Shown here one piece after another: positions 59,432-64,000 of a stretch of 64,000 nucleotides of DNA (the stretch's first letter is position 1; every line of letters begins with the position of its first letter). The translations under genes were made by a program, and so were the position numbers. This DNA comes from Ferrovibrio sp046294345 (lineage in GTDB: Bacteria; Pseudomonadota; Alphaproteobacteria; Ferrovibrionales; Ferrovibrionaceae): positions 62,001 through 126,000 of the forward strand of contig JBKBJT010000001.1 of NCBI GenBank assembly GCA_046294345.1, in the 5' to 3' direction. The notes beneath the pieces are model-generated. The model was not told the DNA's origin. It made no database searches and saw only the letters and a program-made list of their open reading frames with translations.

Positions 59432-59501
59432 CGTTTGCATTTATTGCGTCAATCAGTTGCAGGATATGGGTGCCTTGTTGCGAGATATGGGTATCCCGAC
59501 A
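59432..59501. repeat. Right transposon end R2
   Basis: Identical over 70 bp to R1. Three TTGC cores occur at 21-22-bp steps and the end closes with GGGTATCCCGACA. It is followed at once by ATGGC (59502-59506), the second copy of the target duplication, and then by backbone DNA. Confidence 0.92.
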
Positions 59502-59506
59502 ATGGC
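59502..59506. repeat. Right copy of target-site duplication ATGGC
   Basis: Exact match to 14595-14599. The two copies lie 44.9 kb apart and touch the outermost bases of the element on each side. Confidence 0.9.
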
Positions 59507-59542
59507 GCGTTACCCTCTATAAGGCAAAAGCCCTTGGACCCG

Positions 59543-59571
59543 CTGTCATATAGGTGTAATGATTCTGTAAT
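59543..59571 (+). promoter_or_regulatory. Triple Pho box of the Na/Pi cotransporter gene
   Basis: CTGTCAT, GTGTAAT and CTGTAAT follow each other at exact 11-bp steps (59543, 59554, 59565), the direct-repeat pattern bound by PhoB. They lie about 130 bp before the transporter start and only 37 bp from the transposon duplication. Confidence 0.8.
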
Positions 59572-59701
59572 AATCATCCCCGCGCTTGACTGGATTATTA
59601 AAAATGGCTGTTTTCCGCGATCCCGATCCTGACCCTGACGGCGCCCGCGGCGAGGGCCGGCCCCCCGCTTCACTGTCGCGCCGCGGGTGGGGGGCAACGC
59701 G

Positions 59702-61435
59702 ATGATGATGAGTGCGAATCCCGGCGCGACTGAACTTCTGCTCAACCTGGCGGCCGGCATCGCCCTGCTGCTCTGGGGCGTGCGCATGGTGCGCACCGGC
59801 ATGACGCGCGCCTTCGGCGCCCAGCTGCGACGCTACATGAGCGGCGCGCTGCGCAACCGCTTCTCGGCCTTCCTCGCCGGCATCGGCGTCACGGCCCTGC
59901 TGCAATCCAGCACGGCGACGGCGATGATCGTGTCGTCCTTTGCCGGCCGCGGCCTGATCGTCGGCGGCGCGGCGATTGCCGTGCTGCTGGGCGCGGGCAT
60001 CGGCACCTCGATCACCGCGCAGTATCTTTCGCTCGACCTGCACTGGCTCGGCCCGCTCGCCATCATCCTCGGCGTGATCGGCTTCTTCGTGTCTGAAAGC
60101 GGCATGCCGCGCCATGTCGGCCGCCTGCTGATCGGCCTGGGCCTGATCCTGCTCTCGCTGGACATGATCACCGCCGCCTCCACGCCAATGCGCGACGCAC
60201 CGGGACTGGCCATCGTGCTGCAACCGCTGGAACGCGAACCGCTGCTCGGCGTGCTGGTCTTCGCTCTGCTCACCTGGCTGTCTCATGCCAGCCTTGCCAC
60301 CGTGCTGCTGGCGGCATCGCTGGCCAAGGCCGGCACGGTGGATGCCACGCTGGCCATCGCTCTGGTGGTGGGTGCCAATCTGGGCACCGCGATCTCGCCG
60401 CTGGTGGCCAGCTCGGGCCAGCCGCCGGCCGCGCGCCGCGCCCAGCTCGCCAACCTGATCGCCCGCGTGGTCGCCACGCTGGCCGTGCTGCCCTTCCTGG
60501 CGCAGATGCCACACTGGCTGGGCTATCTGAGCGACGATGCGGTGCGTCTGACGGTGAATGCCCATACCGCGTTCAACCTGGCGCTGGCGCTGGTGTTCCT
60601 GCCGCTTGTCACGCCGCTGGAAAAACTGGCGCGACGCCTGCTGCCCGATCCGCCGGCCGCCGAGAATGCGGCCAAGCCGCGTTACCTGGATAAGTCGGCG
60701 CTGGAAACACCCAGTGTGGCACTGGCGGCGGCGGCACGCGAAACCCTGCGCCTGAGCGATTCGGTGGCCCGCATGCTGGACGACACCATGACGGTGTTCA
60801 ACCGCGACGACGCCAAGCTGGCCAAGGCCGTGGAGCAGGCCGACGACACGGTGGATGGCCTGCACGAGGCGATCAAGCTGTATCTCACCGAGATCAGCAA
60901 ACATGGCCTGGATGGCGCCGAAAGCCGCCGCTATGTCGACGTGCTGACCTTTACCACCAACCTGGAGCATATCGGCGACATCATCGACAAGAACCTGATG
61001 GAGCTGGCGCAGAAGAAGATCAAGAACAAGCTGGCCTTCAGCAAGGAAGGCCTGGCCGAGCTGACCGGTTTCCACCACCGCGTCGCCGCCAACCTGCAGA
61101 TGGCCTGCAACCTGTTCATGTCGGGCGATGTGAAGCTGGCGCGCCAGCTGCTACAGGAGAAAGCCGACCTGCGCGCCGCCGAGCAGCTGGCTGCCGAAAG
61201 CCATTACCAGCGCATCCGCGAGGGCCGCACCGAGAGCATCGAGACCAGCTCGATCCATCTCGACATCATCCGCGACCTGAAACGGATCAACAGCCACCTC
61301 ACCGCCGTGGCCTATCCGATCCTGGAACAGGCCGGCGAACTGACCGCCACGCGCCTGCGCGCCGACGAGCGCGCCGACACCACCAGCCAGCAGCTGCTGG
61401 GCAATGGCAAGAGCGGCCGCGCCGGTTTAGCTTGA
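59702..61435 (+). CDS. Na+/phosphate cotransporter family protein with C-terminal PhoU-like domain
   Basis: 577 residues from ATG 59702, the first of three ATG codons, behind GGTGGGGGG. Two Na_Pi_cotrans repeats contain the QSST-type motifs (VTALLQSSTATAMIVSSFAG, and SHASLATVLLAASLAKAG in the second half). The last 200 residues are helical and PhoU-like (DAAESRRYVDVLTFTTNLEHIGDIIDKNLMELAQKK-type, with the E-x-x-x-D pattern). It imports phosphate with sodium. The upstream Pho box indicates induction on phosphate starvation. Confidence 0.92.
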   Translation: MMMSANPGATELLLNLAAGIALLLWGVRMVRTGMTRAFGAQLRRYMSGALRNRFSAFLAGIGVTALLQSSTATAMIVSSFAGRGLIVGGAAIAVLLGAGIGTSITAQYLSLDLHWLGPLAIILGVIGFFVSESGMPRHVGRLLIGLGLILLSLDMITAASTPMRDAPGLAIVLQPLEREPLLGVLVFALLTWLSHASLATVLLAASLAKAGTVDATLAIALVVGANLGTAISPLVASSGQPPAARRAQLANLIARVVATLAVLPFLAQMPHWLGYLSDDAVRLTVNAHTAFNLALALVFLPLVTPLEKLARRLLPDPPAAENAAKPRYLDKSALETPSVALAAAARETLRLSDSVARMLDDTMTVFNRDDAKLAKAVEQADDTVDGLHEAIKLYLTEISKHGLDGAESRRYVDVLTFTTNLEHIGDIIDKNLMELAQKKIKNKLAFSKEGLAELTGFHHRVAANLQMACNLFMSGDVKLARQLLQEKADLRAAEQLAAESHYQRIREGRTESIETSSIHLDIIRDLKRINSHLTAVAYPILEQAGELTATRLRADERADTTSQQLLGNGKSGRAGLA

Positions 61436-61452
61436 TGCGGCCTGGCTTGATC

Positions 61453-62190
61453 CTAACCTGACTGAATCCGGCATGGCAGTCGCATGGCGAGGATCGGCTC
61501 GATCCGGTACCAGGCGGCATGCATTACCTCGCTCACCATCAGCGCCAGGAACAGGCTGACGAAGATGTCGGACAGGAAATGGTGATGCGTCAGCATGCGC
61601 TGCACCGCCACCAGCAGGGCCGCACCAAAAAATACCGCGCGCAGTTCCGGCTGCAGCCTTGAAAACACCGCCGCCATGGCAAAGGCCGTGAAGGCATGCG
61701 ATGACGGCAGCGACGTGAAAGGCTCGCCGCTGAACGGATCGGCGAAGCCATATCCGCCGCCCCGCGCCAGTTCAGACGGCCGCAGCCGCGCGAAACCCTG
61801 CTTGAGCAGGAAGACCAGCAAATGGCCCAGCGCCAATGTGCCCGTGGCGAGCGCGCCAGCCCGCAGCAGCGGCCAGCCCTGCATGACCCACGATCCATGC
61901 CGCACCAGCCAGCCGCCCAGCAGCAGCGCCGGCAACGCGACAGCCAGATAATATTCGCCACGGCCCAGATAGTGGATCGCCTTCAGCAATGCGCCGAGTT
62001 CGGCTGTGCCTGCCTGGACGCCGGAGAGCCGCAAAGCCAGCGGCAGATCGACATAGCGGATCAGCAGGGCGGCCACCATGCCGATCATCGCGATCTCCAC
62101 GGCATAGAGGCGCAACGGTCGCGCCGCCAGGCCACGTTTTGCATCCGGTATTCCCGACACGCAGCATCCTTCCGCGGCGGATCGATACAC
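61453..62190 (-). CDS. PAP2 superfamily membrane phosphatase
   Basis: 245 residues with five or six membrane spans and the three acid-phosphatase motifs: KQGFARLRP, SLPSSHAF and HHHFLSDI. This family dephosphorylates membrane lipid phosphates such as undecaprenyl or phosphatidic acid phosphates. It converges on the Na/Pi gene, 17 bp apart. ATG 62190 is used; the ribosome site is weak, so the start could be slightly downstream. Confidence 0.9.
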   Translation of the reverse strand: MYRSAAEGCCVSGIPDAKRGLAARPLRLYAVEIAMIGMVAALLIRYVDLPLALRLSGVQAGTAELGALLKAIHYLGRGEYYLAVALPALLLGGWLVRHGSWVMQGWPLLRAGALATGTLALGHLLVFLLKQGFARLRPSELARGGGYGFADPFSGEPFTSLPSSHAFTAFAMAAVFSRLQPELRAVFFGAALLVAVQRMLTHHHFLSDIFVSLFLALMVSEVMHAAWYRIEPILAMRLPCRIQSG

Positions 62191-62344
62191 GAACTGCGCA
62201 TCATCTTCCGCCGGCCGTTCGTTTAACAGGCCGGCCTTCGCGGCCGATGTCGGCGATGTGACGCTGTGTTGCGGAATATGTCAGAAGGCCATGGCCGGCA
62301 CGAAGGCCGCACGCCCTGCGGACACGCCCAGTGCCGCTTCCTGA

Positions 62345-62363
62345 CTGCGGCAGGATGCCGCAG
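62345..62363. repeat. Short perfect hairpin in the PAP2/PAS intergenic region
   Basis: CTGCGGCA-GGA-TGCCGCAG, an 8-bp stem with a 3-nt loop and no T-run. It lies in the 5' region of both divergent genes, so an operator or leader hairpin is possible. Confidence 0.35.
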
Positions 62364-62418
62364 ACCGTTCTGGCCTGATTATCGGTTCTTAACTTCTAAA
62401 ATAACAAGGCCGTAACCT

Positions 62419-63030
62419 ATGATCGGTCCAGTTGTGCCAAAAAAAAGCCCTGAACCGATGACCGCGAGCACCTTATCCGTCCTGCCCGACCCGTTGCTGC
62501 AGACCCTGTACGAATACTGGCTTGAGCGTCGTCATGGCCGCGTCGTGCCGGAACGCCGCGACATCGACCCGCTCGACATGCCGCGCAGGCTGCTGCCGCA
62601 TCTGCTGCTGGTGGAACTGGAAGGGCCCCGGCCGCGCATCCGCTACCGCCTGATCGGCACGGCGATCGGCGAACGCTACGGCGAGGATTTCACCGGCCGT
62701 TATCTCGACGAGGTATCAGGCCCGCATTACCGCGACCTGCTGCAGGACCTCTATGGCCGCATGCGTGACCATGCCAAACCCGTTTATGTCGAGAGCCTGT
62801 TCCGCATCGCGCCCGAGGTGACCGCCAAGACCTGCCGGCTCTACCTGCCGCTGGCGCAGGATGGCCAGATCACCATGGCTCTGGCCGGTCAGACCTTCCC
62901 GAGCTATCCCTTCAGCCTGCCGGAATTTTTCCAGATGATCCGCCCGGCCACCAGCGGCGAACATGCCAGCCATGTCGAATGGCTGCTCGATCCGCCGCCC
63001 CAGGACATGCCGCGCAGCGCGGCCGCCTGA
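62419..63030 (+). CDS. PAS_5-domain protein
   Basis: 203 residues from ATG 62419, with AAGG 10 bp upstream; ATG 62458 is a weaker alternative. The core reads DPLDMPRRLLPHLLLVELEG, RIRYRLIGTAIGERYGEDFTGRYLDEV and ETFPS-type ends, the pattern of the PAS_5 (DUF1457) family common in Rhodospirillales. Such proteins are stand-alone sensory-like domains of unknown role. Convergent and directly abutting the MFS gene. Confidence 0.85.
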   Translation: MIGPVVPKKSPEPMTASTLSVLPDPLLQTLYEYWLERRHGRVVPERRDIDPLDMPRRLLPHLLLVELEGPRPRIRYRLIGTAIGERYGEDFTGRYLDEVSGPHYRDLLQDLYGRMRDHAKPVYVESLFRIAPEVTAKTCRLYLPLAQDGQITMALAGQTFPSYPFSLPEFFQMIRPATSGEHASHVEWLLDPPPQDMPRSAAA

Positions 63031-64000
63031 TCAGGCTGCGGCCGTCGCCGTCTTCTCCTGCCGCAACATACGACGCAGCAAGAAGGCCGTGATCGTCACA
63101 TTCAGGATGTTCCAGGCGATGCCGTTCAGCAACGCCGCCTTGTACGACCCCGTGAGATCGAAAATCGCCCCCGACAGCCAGCCGCCCAAAGCCATGCCGG
63201 CCATGGTGGCCGAGATGGCGAGGCTGACGCGGAAGCCGGCCTGGCTGGCCGGAAACAGCTCGCGGATGATGAAGGCGTAGCTCGGCACGATGCCGCCCTG
63301 CACCAGGCCGAACATCGCCGAGATGATGTAGAGCGAAGCCAGTCCGTCGAAGGGCAGGTAGAAGGCCAGCGCGATGCCCTGCAGCGTCGCGCCCAGCAGC
63401 AGCGTCGCCAGGCCGCCGATGCGATCCAGAATCCAGCCCGAGGCGAGCCGGCTGACGATGCCGAAACCCAGCATCAGCGACAGCATCTCGGCGCCGCGTG
63501 CCGGCCCATAACCCAGATCGACGCAATAGGCGACGATATGCACCTGCGGCATCGACATGGCGACGCAGCAGCCCATTCCCGCCACCACCAGCAGGCCCTG
63601 CACCAGATTGGGCGGCAGACCCAGCGGTCGCGTGCCGAAAGCCGCCGCACCGTTCACTGCGGCGGGCGGCGCGGCCTGCACCGGCGGACGGCGGCGCAGC
63701 ACCAGCGCCAGCGGCAGCATGGTGACCAGGCAGAAGGCGCCGATCCACACATGGGTCTCACGCCAGCCGATCTCGGCGATGAAATGCTCGATCACCGGCG
63801 GCCACAAAGTGCCGGCGAAATAATTGCCGCTGGCGCAGAGACCGATCGCAAGGCCACGCCGCCGGTCGAACCACAGCGAGGTATCCGCCAGCAAAGGCGC
63901 GAACATGGCCGAACCGCCGAGCAGTCCGACCAGCAGGCCGTAGAGGATGGCGAAGCTGGTGATGCCGCCGGCGAATGAGGTGGCGACATAGCCGATGCTG
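63031..64000 (-). CDS. MFS transporter, 5' part outside the window
   Basis: The frame is open to the right edge, so the N-terminus is missing; the last 323 residues are seen. They show about nine hydrophobic spans and the MFS loop FDRRRGLAIGLCASGNYFAG (the D-R-R-R-G-x-A x-G motif of monocarboxylate-type carriers). RLASGWILDRIGGLATLLLGA follows in the second half. It resembles the oxalate/formate or monocarboxylate porter group. Substrate unknown. Confidence 0.88.
   Translation of the reverse strand, partial: SIGYVATSFAGGITSFAILYGLLVGLLGGSAMFAPLLADTSLWFDRRRGLAIGLCASGNYFAGTLWPPVIEHFIAEIGWRETHVWIGAFCLVTMLPLALVLRRRPPVQAAPPAAVNGAAAFGTRPLGLPPNLVQGLLVVAGMGCCVAMSMPQVHIVAYCVDLGYGPARGAEMLSLMLGFGIVSRLASGWILDRIGGLATLLLGATLQGIALAFYLPFDGLASLYIISAMFGLVQGGIVPSYAFIIRELFPASQAGFRVSLAISATMAGMALGGWLSGAIFDLTGSYKAALLNGIAWNILNVTITAFLLRRMLRQEKTATAAA

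Larger units (their letters stand above)
14600..59501. mobile_element. Composite Tn7-like transposon, about 44.9 kb
   Basis: The left terminus is TGTCGGGATACCCATA and the right terminus is its inverse complement. ATGGC is duplicated outside both. Both ends carry three GCAA-centred repeats: at offsets 20, 96 and 127 from the left tip, and packed every 21-22 bp at the right tip. This is the asymmetric pattern known for TnsB sites in Tn7. The tnsABC-tniQ genes lie inside (38599-43985). A complete internal right end, a 6-bp spacer and an internal left end at 31058-31281 divide the element into a copper unit and a transposition-competent unit. The uninterrupted site would read ...CACGA-ATGGC-GCGTT..., between the NSS symporter gene and the Pho box at 59543. 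Confidence 0.9.
31134..59501. mobile_element. Unit 2: Tn7-like element with tnsABC-tniQ and cargo
   Basis: It starts at left end L2 (31134-31281) and ends at right end 59432-59501. It carries the complete transposition set and 28 kb of cargo on both sides of it. The bases before L2 (31129-31133, GCGAC) do not match the five bases after 59501 (ATGGC). Unit 2 therefore did not arrive at its present place by a simple transposition of its own. Confidence 0.8.

Noticed and set aside
1..64000. tRNA, rRNA, tmRNA or riboswitch genes
   Set aside because: Scanned by eye for their conserved segments, including at the island borders; none found. The island is not inserted in a tRNA gene.

Overview
This 64-kb window comes from a high-GC Gram-negative bacterium. 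It is most likely an alphaproteobacterium of the Rhodospirillales type, judged from gene content (TRAP transporters, a degradative HMG-CoA reductase under a MocR regulator, a type II dehydroquinase, NnrS/DNR-type genes, a PAS_5 protein), codon usage and regulatory boxes. I saw no rRNA, tRNA or CRISPR array.

Backbone, left (1-14594). A first TRAP transporter (partial small permease, Tat-exported binding protein) and class II HMG-CoA reductase mvaA diverge from a MocR regulator, which suggests mevalonate use. An MFS carrier and a HI0933/YhiN-type flavoprotein follow. Next is a second TRAP system (P-Q-M) bracketed by a shikimate-dehydrogenase-like enzyme and a type II dehydroquinase, which suggests quinate/shikimate use. 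A KefB-like antiporter and an NSS-family sodium symporter gene close this part.

Mobile island (14600-59501). The central result is that almost 45 kb is one Tn7-like composite. It starts with TGTCGGGATACCCATA, ends with the inverse complement, and is flanked by a 5-bp duplication ATGGC (14595-14599 and 59502-59506). At 31058-31281 an internal right end, a 6-bp spacer and an internal left end split it in two. Unit 1 (14600-31127) is a transposase-less copper-resistance passenger: CopZ-like chaperone, Cu(I) P1B-ATPase, DUF2933 and ICMT-like membrane proteins, an outer-membrane lipoprotein of the TolC family, multicopper oxidase, cupredoxin, CusF-like and PCuAC-like chaperones, CusCBA efflux and a DUF411 protein. 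Two MerR/CueR-type operators are present but no CueR gene. Unit 2 (31134-59501) carries tnsA-tnsB-tnsC-tniQ (43985-38599). Its cargo includes an AT-richer three-gene module (AAA+ ATPase, subtilisin-like protease, RES-domain protein) with a structured RNA-like locus beside it. On the other side of tnsA lie a gene of unknown function, a Crp/Fnr regulator, a TetR-controlled HlyD/FtsX/ABC exporter, a hybrid histidine kinase, and a seven-gene uptake/nitrosative operon (ABC importer, DNR-like regulator, TonB receptor, NnrS) behind an iron-type dyad. Decayed pieces of an SRAP protein, a SPASM radical-SAM protein and a flavoprotein are also present.

Backbone, right (59507-64000). A triple Pho box precedes a Na/Pi-cotransporter gene. 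It is followed by a PAP2 phosphatase, a PAS_5 protein and a truncated MFS gene. The transposon therefore sits between the 3' end of the NSS symporter gene and the Pho box.

The best candidate for a poorly described system is the AAA+/S8 protease/RES cassette (31482-36180) with its neighbouring RNA-like locus. The best-supported structural discovery is the composite Tn7-like element itself.
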